Part shown: positions 15,880 to 23,393 of the stretch, piece by piece
Layout of the letters: every line of letters starts with the position of its first letter
Numbering within the stretch: the first letter of the stretch is position 1
DNA from: Acidilobaceae archaeon UBA162
GTDB lineage: Archaea; Thermoproteota; Thermoprotei_A; Sulfolobales; Acidilobaceae
Length of the DNA: 39,307 nucleotides
Direction of reading: 5' to 3'
Assembly (NCBI GenBank): GCA_002496425.1
Contig: DAJS01000002.1
Coordinates: forward strand, 16,836-56,142
Position numbers and translations under genes: made by a program
Notes under the pieces: generated by a model
The model's database searches: none
Seen by the model: only the letters and a program-made list of their open reading frames with translations
What the model was told of the DNA's origin: nothing

Positions 15880-16365
15880 TCACTCGCCCGTCAGCTGCTT
15901 GCTGACGTCATCCTCGGTAAGCTCTGAGCCGCAGTAGTAGCACCTGAGGCGCAGGGGCTGCCTGCTTACAAGTATGAACTTGCTAGTGACAGGCTCGCCT
16001 GACTTACGTGATATACACGTTGGGTTAGGGCACCTGAGGATGCCCTCTATGAGTTTAGGCACCTCTACCTGGCCTTTCTGAACTACCTCATAGTCCCTTA
16101 TGGTGTTTATTGTGGCCGTGGGGGCCACTAGGGCTATCTTGGTTATATCGTCAAACTTTGGGTAGAAGTTCTCAAGCTTCACTATGTCCTTTCTCCCCAT
16201 CCTGGTGCTGTCAGCATTCATTACAATAGCCACCCTGAAGCCCTCGGAGCCCCTGATGTTAAGGATCCTTAGGACCAGCAGCGCCTTGCCAGCAGGTATG
16301 TGATCTATCACTGTACCGTCCCTTATCTTGCTCACCAATAGCTTCTCGCCCTTATCATCCTCCAT
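15880..16365 (-). CDS. pyrI: Aspartate carbamoyltransferase regulatory chain
   Basis: This is the allosteric subunit that binds nucleotides and tunes PyrB. The N-terminal part shows VIDHIPAGKALLVLRIL, and the C-terminal zinc domain has its four Cys in CPNPTC and CYYC spaced as in the family. The 161 residues are normal. The ATG overlaps the pyrB stop by one base (taATG), which couples the two subunits. Confidence 0.97.
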   Translation of the reverse strand: MEDDKGEKLLVSKIRDGTVIDHIPAGKALLVLRILNIRGSEGFRVAIVMNADSTRMGRKDIVKLENFYPKFDDITKIALVAPTATINTIRDYEVVQKGQVEVPKLIEGILRCPNPTCISRKSGEPVTSKFILVSRQPLRLRCYYCGSELTEDDVSKQLTGE

Positions 16366-17297
16366 TACGCATCGCCTCCCAACACGAGCGTGAGGAGTGC
16401 CATCCTAAGCGGCACCCCTAGCCTGGCCTGTAGGAAGTACGCCTGGAACTCAGTGCCGTCCACATCAGGGGTTAGCTCATCAACACGAGGCAGTGGGTGG
16501 AGAACCTTGGCGCTGCGCTTGGCATAGGTCTCAAGGAGCTTCCTGGTAACCTTGTAGCTCCCCTTTACCTTCTCGTACTCACTTGGATCAGGGAACCTCT
16601 CGCGCTGGATTCTCGTAACGTAGATAACATCCGCCTCCCTCAGCCCCTCCTCTATGCTAACCTCCCTCAGCTTGAGCCCCCTGGCCTCTAGGTCTGCTCT
16701 TACCTCGTCCCTGAGCCTGAGCTCAGACGGCGATGAAAGCATCACAGAGACCGGCCTGAAGAGGCTGAGCGCATAGAGGAGGCTTGAGACAGTCCTGGAA
16801 TAGCGGAGGTCGCCAAGTATTAGATAGTTGAGGCCATCTATTGTCGAGAAAAGGCGCCTGACCGTGTAAAGGTCGAGCATCGCCTGGGTAGGATGGTGCT
16901 GCCTGCCGTCGCCGCCGTTTATCACTGGGGCCCTGGCTATCTCCGCCGCTAACAGCGCAGCGCCCTCATACCTGTGTCTAACCACTATCAGGTCTGAGTA
17001 AGAGTCAAGCATCCTTATTGTGTCAGCGAAGCTCTCGCCCTTGGCCACGCTCATTGCTTCCTCTGCTGTAAACACTATGGTTTCAGCCCCAAGCCTCTTA
17101 GCTGCCGCCTCAAAGCTCGTCCTGGTTCTGGTGGATGGCTCAAAGAATGCCAATGATATCAGCTTACCTTCAAGCCTTTTCTTAACGTTACCTGACTCTA
17201 GCTCATCCAACATCCTGTCGGCGGCCTCGAACAGTATCTCGAGATCCTCTCTGCTGAAGTCCCTGATGTCTACGACATCCCGTCCCTGCCAGGGCAT
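16365..17297 (-). CDS. pyrB: Aspartate carbamoyltransferase catalytic chain
   Basis: This enzyme condenses carbamoyl phosphate with aspartate, the committed pyrimidine step. The carbamoyl-phosphate motif FEPSTRTRTSFE, the HPTQAMLDLYT block and HPLPRVDE are all visible. I chose the ATG at 17297 (MPWQGRDVVDIRDF), one base after the pyrE stop and preceded by ggtgg. The frame is open 17 codons further upstream inside pyrE, but those residues do not look like the family. About 310 residues, normal. Confidence 0.96.
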   Translation of the reverse strand: MPWQGRDVVDIRDFSREDLEILFEAADRMLDELESGNVKKRLEGKLISLAFFEPSTRTRTSFEAAAKRLGAETIVFTAEEAMSVAKGESFADTIRMLDSYSDLIVVRHRYEGAALLAAEIARAPVINGGDGRQHHPTQAMLDLYTVRRLFSTIDGLNYLILGDLRYSRTVSSLLYALSLFRPVSVMLSSPSELRLRDEVRADLEARGLKLREVSIEEGLREADVIYVTRIQRERFPDPSEYEKVKGSYKVTRKLLETYAKRSAKVLHPLPRVDELTPDVDGTEFQAYFLQARLGVPLRMALLTLVLGGDA

Positions 17298-17298
17298 T

Positions 17299-17901
17299 TT
17301 AGCCACCCCACAGCTCCCTCTCAATGGTTCTCTTGAGCTCTGGGGCAATTAGGCCCTGGCGGCCTGCAGCGTCAAGTAGATCCCTCAACGTAACTAGGCT
17401 CCTGAGCCTTACGCCCTCCTCGCTCAGCGCCTTAGCCGCGCCCTGCTCCCTGTCAACTATTACTAGGGCCTCCTCCACAGTAGCCGCCTCCGCCCTGAGC
17501 GCCCTCACCGCCGATACAAGGCTTGAGCCCGTGGTGGCTACATCATCTATAACAACAACGCTGCGCCCCTTGACCTCAGCACCCTCCACAGCCCTCTTGG
17601 TGCCGTACTCCTTCTTGGACCTCACGTATGCCATAGGCGCCCCTAAGAGCAGCGAGAGCGCTGAGGCCCATGGTATGCCGCCGATCGCGACCCCTGCAAT
17701 TACCGCTCCAGCGCGGGCCTGGCCCTCGACCTCAGCCGCTAGGAGTGATGATACTAGCCTAAAGGTCCATGGAACCCCCGCTGCCCTCCTCATATCTATG
17801 TAGATATGACTGATGGTACCACTCGTCAGCCTGAACTCACCTGTGAGGATGCTGTTAACCCTAAACAGTGCTGACGCCAACAGGTCGGCTAGGCCCTGCA
17901 C
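17299..17901 (-). CDS. pyrE: Orotate phosphoribosyltransferase
   Basis: This enzyme transfers orotate to PRPP to give OMP. The PRPP-binding motif VVVIDDVATTGSS is clear near residue 115. The flexible loop with RSKKEYGTKR and the early FRLTSG also match. The GTG start overlaps the end of pyrF by 13 bases. The product is a separate enzyme, not fused to PyrF as in eukaryotes. Confidence 0.95.
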   Translation of the reverse strand: MQGLADLLASALFRVNSILTGEFRLTSGTISHIYIDMRRAAGVPWTFRLVSSLLAAEVEGQARAGAVIAGVAIGGIPWASALSLLLGAPMAYVRSKKEYGTKRAVEGAEVKGRSVVVIDDVATTGSSLVSAVRALRAEAATVEEALVIVDREQGAAKALSEEGVRLRSLVTLRDLLDAAGRQGLIAPELKRTIERELWGG

Positions 17902-18563
17902 CTCTTAATCGCCTCCTCCTGGGCTCTCAACAGCTCCTCTGCAGCTACCCTAGGATTAGTGGCCTCAACTATTGAGCGTCCCACAATTTCATAGTCTGCC
18001 CCTGCGCAGAGGGCCGAGCCCGGCACAGCACCCTGCGTGCCAATGCCTGGTGCCAGTATTCTGAACTCGCTGCCTAGATCGTCCCTGAGCCTCCTGACTA
18101 TCCAGGGCCTTGTAGCTGGCGCCACCAGGCCCCATGGCCTTAGCCTGGCTACCAGGGACTCTACAGATATTAGCTCCCTATCATAGAACTCGTACGAGCC
18201 TTCATGACTCATTGAGGTAACCAGAGCTAGCTTAAGCCCCTCCCTGTCAAGGTACTCCTTAAGCTTGTCTAAGGCTCCTGCATGACCTACGAAGGAGTGT
18301 GCTATTACCACATCCACATAACCCTTTAGAACCTCAGCAGTCCTGACCATTACGTCCCCTATGTCGGCTAGCTTCAGATCAGCTATTATCAATGAGTCAC
18401 CGGCGGCGTCCCTGAGCTCCCTCAGCGCACCAATGCCCTTAGCTACCAGGACCGGCATGCCGACCTTGAAGCCAACCACGACATCCCTGAGTGAGCCAGC
18501 CAGGGGCCCCAGCTGAGCCCTAGGATTGTCCAGAGCCGCTATGAGCCTTGGCCCCTCGCCCAA
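17889..18563 (-). CDS. pyrF: Orotidine 5'-phosphate decarboxylase
   Basis: This TIM-barrel enzyme forms UMP from OMP. The catalytic Lys/Asp set is in IIADLKLADIGDV near residue 80, and phosphate binding is seen in LAPGIGTQGA and GRSIVEA. The 224 residues match archaeal enzymes. The TTG start follows a gaggt stretch and lies about 35 bases from a TATA-like box. It heads the pyrF-E-B-I-C operon, so one promoter probably serves all five genes. Confidence 0.95.
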   Translation of the reverse strand: MGEGPRLIAALDNPRAQLGPLAGSLRDVVVGFKVGMPVLVAKGIGALRELRDAAGDSLIIADLKLADIGDVMVRTAEVLKGYVDVVIAHSFVGHAGALDKLKEYLDREGLKLALVTSMSHEGSYEFYDRELISVESLVARLRPWGLVAPATRPWIVRRLRDDLGSEFRILAPGIGTQGAVPGSALCAGADYEIVGRSIVEATNPRVAAEELLRAQEEAIKRCRA

Positions 18564-18594
18564 AAGTGTACCTCATGATGTACTATAAGGATTA

Positions 18595-18604
18595 GATTTA
18601 AACT
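18595..18604 (-). promoter_or_regulatory. TATA-like box for the pyr operon
   Basis: The minus-strand element agtttaaatc lies about 35 bases before the pyrF TTG. The 150-base divergent region also holds the promoter of the dehydrogenase at 18714. Confidence 0.5.
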
Positions 18605-18665
18605 TAACGGCCTTAAATTAGCCCATGCTTCACCGGCTCCTCAACTTTGCGCGCTTTCGCCCTAA

Positions 18666-18674
18666 CTTAATATT
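18666..18674 (+). promoter_or_regulatory. TATA-like box for the dehydrogenase-RidA pair
   Basis: The element cttaatatt lies about 45 bases upstream of the GTG at 18714. This leaves room for a short leader that includes gcggtgg, a likely ribosome site. Confidence 0.45.
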
Positions 18675-18713
18675 CTCCTGACGCTCTTGAGACTCCTGTA
18701 AGCGGTGGCTTGA

Positions 18714-19592
18714 GTGAACAGGGTAGCGGTTATAGGCCTGGGCAGGATGGGGCGTGGCATTGCCAAGAGGCTCCTAGTCAAGGGATATGACGTGCTAGGC
18801 TATGACATAAACCCCAACGCCTACGCTGACCTTAAGGGGCTTCCTCGCTTCATGGCACTCAGGAGCCTCTCTGAGACGGTGGGTGAGGCCCAATACGCGC
18901 TCCTGCTCCTGCCCAACGGCGATGCGGTCATGGGTTCCCTCCCGTTCCTCAAGGACTTTGGAGGTACTGTGATAAATATGACAACGATAGGCCTTGATGA
19001 GGAACTCAAGGTGGAGAACATGGTGCAGGACCTTCACAGCTCCCTGCTAACAGCTATGATTGAGGGAGGGCCGGCCAATGCCGAAGCAGGCACCATGGTT
19101 TTCTATGTTGGTGGGCCTGAGAACTTGTACCGTTCATCAGAGCAGCTGCTCAAGGACCTGGGGGTACCAATCTACGTTGGAAGTCACCGTGCGGCCGTGG
19201 CCCTTAAGCTGATAAGCACGCTCATACTCATGGCCAACACCGTAGTCCTGGCTGAGGTCTCTCAGGCGCTCCGTTCCCTAGGGATCGAGCCTGACCTGCT
19301 GGTCAAGGCCCTAAGTATGGGCGGCGCTGACTCGGCCCAGCTAAGGGCTAGGCTTCCCATCATACTGTCAGGCGAGTACCGTGAGCTGTTCTCAATAGAG
19401 CTTGGAGATTATGTGGCCAGGAAGGCCATAGAGGCCCTGAAGGAACTTGGGAGCTCCTTCGTGCCAGTGCTGTCTGAGGTCGTGGAGAGCCTCTCGGCCG
19501 CTAGAATGCTTGGCCTGGGCAGAAAGGACATAGCAGAGGTGGCCGAGCTCTACAGAGCCCTAGCCCTGAGCCAGGAAGGGGTCAAGAGTTAA
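18714..19592 (+). CDS. Beta-hydroxyacid dehydrogenase family (6-phosphogluconate / 3-hydroxyisobutyrate type)
   Basis: This is a NAD(P)-dependent dehydrogenase with an N-terminal Rossmann fold (GLGRMGRGIA at 8-17) and an all-helical C-terminal domain. The substrate-site EGGPANAEAGTM is near residue 117, and the catalytic Lys region ALKLISTLILMANT is near 163. Length 292 fits 3-hydroxyisobutyrate, tartronate semialdehyde or glyoxylate reductases better than true phosphogluconate dehydrogenase. The RidA gene follows 13 bases later. The substrate cannot be settled from sequence. Confidence 0.87.
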   Translation: MNRVAVIGLGRMGRGIAKRLLVKGYDVLGYDINPNAYADLKGLPRFMALRSLSETVGEAQYALLLLPNGDAVMGSLPFLKDFGGTVINMTTIGLDEELKVENMVQDLHSSLLTAMIEGGPANAEAGTMVFYVGGPENLYRSSEQLLKDLGVPIYVGSHRAAVALKLISTLILMANTVVLAEVSQALRSLGIEPDLLVKALSMGGADSAQLRARLPIILSGEYRELFSIELGDYVARKAIEALKELGSSFVPVLSEVVESLSAARMLGLGRKDIAEVAELYRALALSQEGVKS

Positions 19593-19605
19593 ATTCCCGA
19601 GTAAC

Positions 19606-20013
19606 ATGCCCTGCAGGGGCTTCGCCTTGAAGGAGGCCCTCTATACTGAGAAAGCTCCAAGGCCCGTAGGGCCCTACAGCCAGGCAATAAGAGCTGGTGA
19701 CCTACTCTTTGTCTCAGGCCAGATACCTATAGATCCTACAACTGGCGCGCTTGTTAGTGATGATCTAGAGCAGCAGGTTAGGAGAGTGATGGATAACATA
19801 AAGGCGATACTAGAGGCTGATGGGTTAAGCCTTGACGATGTGGTCAAGGTCACGGCCTATCTCACTGACCCCAATAGGTTCCAGGACTTTAACCGCGTCT
19901 ACTCTGAGTACTTTAAAGGACCATACCCTGCCAGAACCACAGTATTTGTGACGCGGCTGCCTGCCGGCGCACAGGTAGAAATAGAGGTCATAGCGCTAAG
20001 GCATAGAGCCTAA
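19606..20013 (+). CDS. RidA/YjgF family enamine-imine deaminase
   Basis: Proteins of this family hydrolyse reactive enamines and imines released by PLP enzymes. The trimer-interface motif RPVGPYSQAIRAGDLLFVSG and the substrate Arg in ARTTVFVTRLPAGAQVEIE are present. The core is 125 residues long; the first residues before KEALYTEKAP are extra, so the ATG at 19606 may be slightly early. It is co-oriented with the preceding dehydrogenase, probably one transcript. Confidence 0.93.
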   Translation: MPCRGFALKEALYTEKAPRPVGPYSQAIRAGDLLFVSGQIPIDPTTGALVSDDLEQQVRRVMDNIKAILEADGLSLDDVVKVTAYLTDPNRFQDFNRVYSEYFKGPYPARTTVFVTRLPAGAQVEIEVIALRHRA

Positions 20014-20023
20014 GCCTCTGCTG

Positions 20024-20752
20024 TCAAGTACCAAGGCTCCGACACCTGACGCAGACCTTAGCTATTATATCCCTTGACCCTCTCAGTCCATCAGAGAACT
20101 CGAGCTTAGAGGCAAACCTGACGACCTTTGGCCTCTTGCCAATCCTCCTGTAGATCTCTTCCACTAGCTCCTCCTCGTTCACGTTCTGATCAGGCCCTAG
20201 CACTATCACGTCTGGCTTGACCTCCTCTATGGGCTTTAGGTAGTCCTTCTCGTCTCCAAGCATCGCTCTGTAGACATACCTTATTGCTGATACCATTTTC
20301 AGTCTTGAGTTCTCGTCAAGGACTGGCTCCCTGCCCTTGTCCTTCACTACGTTTACGTCCCTGGCCACTACCACGAACAGCCTTCCAAAGCTTGCGGCAT
20401 ACTTTATGAGCTCCACGTGGCCTGGATGTAATATGTCAAAGGTGCCAGCGATAAAGACCTTCGACTGCTCAGTATTTTGAGTCCGCTCCACTTTGGGCAG
20501 AAGCCCCATCATGCCTAGCGCATCAAGCAGGCCCTCAGCATAGGCTACAGCCACCAGAGAGCTGGCCACATCACCCCTCTCAAGGTAGTACCTGGCGTCT
20601 GACAGGTAGGCCTTCACATTATCTATGACCGGCTCTATTGACGGATTTGATAGTGCTCCTGACGACTCTAGCCTGTTCAGAACCCCAGAGAGCGCCTCAA
20701 TGTAGCGCCTAGCCCTCTCCTCTGCATCCTGGAAGAGCATAGGCCTTCCCAA
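20024..20752 (-). CDS. DUF357-cytidylyltransferase fusion (FAD synthetase-like)
   Basis: Two parts are joined. Residues 1-88 are a helical DUF357 domain (EERARRYIEAL, DARYYLERGD). Residues 95-230 form a nucleotidyltransferase domain with the HxGH motif in GTFDILHPGHVELI. Archaeal relatives of the second part (RibL) make FAD from FMN. The C-terminal motif that is usually SSTxxR reads RGSRDII, so substrate specificity is uncertain. The TTG start follows ggtgg; an ATG four codons later is possible. It lies 41 bases downstream of spt5, in the place where ribosomal genes are often found in archaea. Confidence 0.83.
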   Translation of the reverse strand: MGRPMLFQDAEERARRYIEALSGVLNRLESSGALSNPSIEPVIDNVKAYLSDARYYLERGDVASSLVAVAYAEGLLDALGMMGLLPKVERTQNTEQSKVFIAGTFDILHPGHVELIKYAASFGRLFVVVARDVNVVKDKGREPVLDENSRLKMVSAIRYVYRAMLGDEKDYLKPIEEVKPDVIVLGPDQNVNEEELVEEIYRRIGKRPKVVRFASKLEFSDGLRGSRDIIAKVCVRCRSLGT

Positions 20753-20793
20753 GCGCCACCTTCTGCGCGCCTAGAGACCTAGGATTATTAGGT

Positions 20794-21297
20794 TCAGGCC
20801 GCGCCCTCCTGCTCAGCTGGCTTTACCTGATCTATTGGTATAGTGACAAGTAGGGGTGACTGACTGTCAAGCAGGTTCAGATCAACCTCGCCCTTCCTGA
20901 CCTCAATTACCTTACCTCTCATGCCCTTGAATGGCCCTGCTATCACTATCACCTCATGTCCTTTCGCTATGTTCTCGGCGGCCACAGGCGGTTTGATAAG
21001 CTTGAGTACATCATCAATGGTGACCTGTAAGGGCCTCTTCCTCTTTATGTTCCTTACGCCTCTTATCAAGTGATACAGGTCATTAACATTACCAACCTCA
21101 ACGAAGACAACTCCCTTAAGGTCCTTGCTGGCCACTACACTCCTCACGTCAAGCTTGAGCGTCTTGGCGCGTTCCCCAAGGACGAGGGCTATCTTCTCCT
21201 CATAGCCTCCTACAACGTAAATCACGTAGAACCTGCTGGGCTTCTGACCCTCCTGGCTACTCCCTTCGCCCTGCGCTGAAGACAAAACCCTTGTCAC
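20794..21297 (-). CDS. spt5: Transcription elongation factor Spt5 (NusG)
   Basis: This factor binds RNA polymerase across the cleft and raises processivity. After a 20-residue polar tail come the NGN domain (FYVIYVVGGYEEKIA to about residue 105) and the KOW domain (GHEVIVIAGPFKGMRGKV). The GTG start overlaps the secE stop (GTGA), so secE and spt5 form the classic archaeal pair. Confidence 0.95.
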   Translation of the reverse strand: MTRVLSSAQGEGSSQEGQKPSRFYVIYVVGGYEEKIALVLGERAKTLKLDVRSVVASKDLKGVVFVEVGNVNDLYHLIRGVRNIKRKRPLQVTIDDVLKLIKPPVAAENIAKGHEVIVIAGPFKGMRGKVIEVRKGEVDLNLLDSQSPLLVTIPIDQVKPAEQEGAA

Positions 21298-21473
21298 CCC
21301 ACGAGCAGCACATATATCAGGTGAATTACGTAGGCTAGTGCGCCCACAACCAGGAACCCAATCAGTGTGAGCCTCGTCAACAATGCAAACTCATCGTCGT
21401 CAGGGCGCCTGGACAGCAGCAGTATCCTTTTCCATGAACCTATATGGCTCTTTAGTCTATCCTTGAGGCTCAT
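21294..21473 (-). CDS. secE: Preprotein translocase subunit SecE (Sec61 gamma)
   Basis: This small tail-anchored subunit clamps SecY. The 59 residues begin MSLKDRLKSHIGSWKRIL, have an amphipathic segment with DDDEF, and end in one membrane helix (LTLIGFLVVGALAYVIHLIY). That is the standard Sec61 gamma layout. The ATG is at 21473, with a TATA-like box about 35 bases upstream. The stop overlaps the GTG of spt5 by three bases. It is easily missed because of its length; the position upstream of spt5 supports it. Confidence 0.9.
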   Translation of the reverse strand: MSLKDRLKSHIGSWKRILLLSRRPDDDEFALLTRLTLIGFLVVGALAYVIHLIYVLLVG

Positions 21474-21502
21474 CGCTCTCCCTGTCCCCTAGCGCGCCAG
21501 AA

Positions 21503-21512
21503 CTTAAAAACC
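21503..21512 (-). promoter_or_regulatory. TATA-like box for secE-spt5
   Basis: The minus-strand element ggtttttaag lies about 35 bases before the secE ATG, right at the end of the upstream AMMECR1 gene. Confidence 0.5.
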
Positions 21513-21513
21513 G

Positions 21514-22212
21514 CTAGATAGCCCTAGCAAGGTCTGCGGGGTCCACGTCTACTTCTCTGAGGGTCTGCTCATACTCGGCCGCCAGGTCCCTCCTACGAAC
21601 CCTACCCTTTGGAGTCTCCTCAGTCCATGTTGCTGTCCTGAACCTGTAAACCTTAACCCTCTCGTCAAGCCAACAGTCAGGCCACAGACCAGCCTTTATG
21701 CAGGTCTCTGACAGAAACGTCTCCGCGTCCCACAAGTTCTCTACTGGAACCTCAGGCAGCAGGAGCCCCCTGTAGAAGCCTCTCTCCACCACCAGGCCGT
21801 CCCTGCCTATCTTAACGAATGACAGCCTCCCCCTCCTGTCCTTAGGCGCCTCCTCGAGCGCTGAGAGTACTGAGACCTCAAAGATGACGCTGTCCAGCTC
21901 CGACCTGTCCATAGGGACGAACCTAGGATCATTGACTGCAGCCTCAACGGCGACCTCTATGACAGATCTCACCAGAGGCCTCACGGGCTCAATGAAGCCA
22001 ATGCAACCCCTAAGGCTCTTCCTGCCGCTCTCGTAGGTCTCTATGGTGACAAAGGCAGCGCCGGGCCTGTAGACAACCGAGGGCAGGCCCTCAGGCGTCA
22101 ACATTATGGAACCCTTAGTGAGGTAGTGCTCAACGCTCTGCCTGGCTATTTTAACGAGAAGCTCACCAACATCATCACTTAGCTCAGCGGGGTCTACTGG
22201 GCGCTGCTCCAA
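21514..22212 (-). CDS. AMMECR1-domain protein
   Basis: The core motif LRGCIGFIEP is present, followed by EVAVEAAVNDPRFVPM and the LPEVPVENLWDAETFL block. All match the AMMECR1 family, which has archaeal and eukaryotic members. Its biochemical role is unsettled; in archaea it often pairs with a Memo-like protein and a radical SAM protein, neither of which is here. TTG start, 232 residues. It may be transcribed separately from secE, which has its own promoter. Confidence 0.9.
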   Translation of the reverse strand: MEQRPVDPAELSDDVGELLVKIARQSVEHYLTKGSIMLTPEGLPSVVYRPGAAFVTIETYESGRKSLRGCIGFIEPVRPLVRSVIEVAVEAAVNDPRFVPMDRSELDSVIFEVSVLSALEEAPKDRRGRLSFVKIGRDGLVVERGFYRGLLLPEVPVENLWDAETFLSETCIKAGLWPDCWLDERVKVYRFRTATWTEETPKGRVRRRDLAAEYEQTLREVDVDPADLARAI

Positions 22213-22221
22213 GGCCGCTGT

Positions 22222-22262
22222 CCTCTAGCTGAAAGAGGCTAGAAAGGTTAAGAGCTCTAGCC
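22222..22262. repeat. Two nested inverted repeats ahead of the AMMECR1 gene
   Basis: A cctct-agctgaa-agagg hairpin (22222-22238) is adjacent to ggctag...ctagcc (22237-22242 with 22257-22262). They occupy the promoter side of the AMMECR1 gene and could bind a regulator. Short repeats of this size can arise by chance. Confidence 0.3.
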
Positions 22263-22363
22263 AACATTATATGATATGATCAGAGGTAAGCAAAAAAACT
22301 CTAAGTAAGACTAGCCTCACGTAAGGAACTAACGCCAAATTAAGAGCGTGACGGTGAAAGGAC

Positions 22364-22633
22364 ATGCCGAGTGACGGTAATGAGATAGAGGTGCTCTGCC
22401 CTAAGTGTAAGGTTCCTATGAATTTTTACTCAAGGACTGAGAGGTCTACCAAGTCAGGCTCCGTAGAGACAAAAATAGTGAGGTACTACAGGTGCCCCGT
22501 GTGCGGTCGCGTAATAGTTGACGAGGAGCTAACAATAAGGATCGGTCCTGATGGAGCCTCGATAGTCAACAAGCATAACGGCCTCTCTAAGTCAGCAATA
22601 ATTGTGGTGAAGCCTGTGTCTAGGGTCGGCTGA
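22364..22633 (+). CDS. Small zinc-ribbon protein of unknown function
   Basis: The 89 residues have two CxxC knuckles (C12/C15 in CPKC and C44/C47 in CPVC) separated by a basic, Ser/Thr-rich loop. This is a zinc-ribbon fold like that of small transcription or RNA-binding proteins. The C-terminal 40 residues (ELTIRIGPDG, KSAIIVVKP) look like beta strands. The ATG follows gtgaaagg. The 3' end overlaps the convergent endonuclease V gene by 14 bases. No specific family is recognised. Confidence 0.72.
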   Translation: MPSDGNEIEVLCPKCKVPMNFYSRTERSTKSGSVETKIVRYYRCPVCGRVIVDEELTIRIGPDGASIVNKHNGLSKSAIIVVKPVSRVG

Positions 22634-23393
22634 GCTGAAGCAGCGAAATGCCTGTTTTGTAGGCCAGGGGGCCGCAGTTCACAGGGGCCCCCATGGGTAT
22701 CAGGCCCCTCTTAGCCTGGTCTCTGATGACCTTAGTTAGCACGTCTGCCAAAGCTGTAGGAGCGGGAAGCGCCAGGCCAGGCTTCATGAGCCCCTGCATG
22801 AGTCTCCATGCGTCTGGCAACGTTATCATGTTCCCAAGGCTCACGTAAAGCCTTCTTCCCTGGGAGTTAACTGCGATGAACCCAACCGCCTGGCCCTCAA
22901 CGAATATGCAGGTCCCAAGTTCGCATTGACCGAGCTTACCGTAGAGCAGACCCTTAGCGACCCCTATCGAAGGCCTTGAAAAGACCACGCCTATGTGGGA
23001 GGCTAGCCCGAAGCCCCTTGGATGGGCGAGACCATGGCCGTCAGCAATTATCACCACCGAACCTGATAGTGAGCCCAGGAGTGTCATAAGGGGCCACGAG
23101 ATCAGCTCCATCTCCCTGAAGGCAAGGTAGCCCGGCACGTAAGGTACAAGGACTCTGACTGCTAGGGCCCAGCAAGCCTCAGGCTCAAGGCTAGGGTACC
23201 CTAGGGAGACTGAGACCCCAACACCGTATGACGTGCTCCCTGCGCGCCAGTAAGAAGCATCCACGCCCACTATGTGCCTGGGCACGGCCTTCAGTGGCCT
23301 TAAGGAGATTAGGCGCCTGAGGCGCTCCTGCGCAAGCCTAGCCCTTGAGAAGTCAAAGAGGTCTGTGCGGCCCTCGCGAGGGTCAGGCCTCAA
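22620..23393 (-). CDS. nfi: Endonuclease V
   Basis: This nuclease cuts DNA (or RNA) one base past deoxyinosine, the product of adenine deamination. Catalytic acids sit in VGVDASY, GYLAFREMEL and IIADGHGLAHPRGFGLASHIG, all in family order. The 257 residues are slightly longer than bacterial Nfi, with a C-terminal extension. The TTG start overlaps the end of the proteasome beta gene by 11 bases, so the two are probably co-transcribed. Confidence 0.92.
   Translation of the reverse strand: MRPDPREGRTDLFDFSRARLAQERLRRLISLRPLKAVPRHIVGVDASYWRAGSTSYGVGVSVSLGYPSLEPEACWALAVRVLVPYVPGYLAFREMELISWPLMTLLGSLSGSVVIIADGHGLAHPRGFGLASHIGVVFSRPSIGVAKGLLYGKLGQCELGTCIFVEGQAVGFIAVNSQGRRLYVSLGNMITLPDAWRLMQGLMKPGLALPAPTALADVLTKVIRDQAKRGLIPMGAPVNCGPLAYKTGISLLQLSRP

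Noticed and set aside
17298..17348. 17-codon N-terminal extension of pyrB inside pyrE
   Set aside because: The ATG at 17297 has a ribosome site one base after the pyrE stop and gives the family N-terminus.
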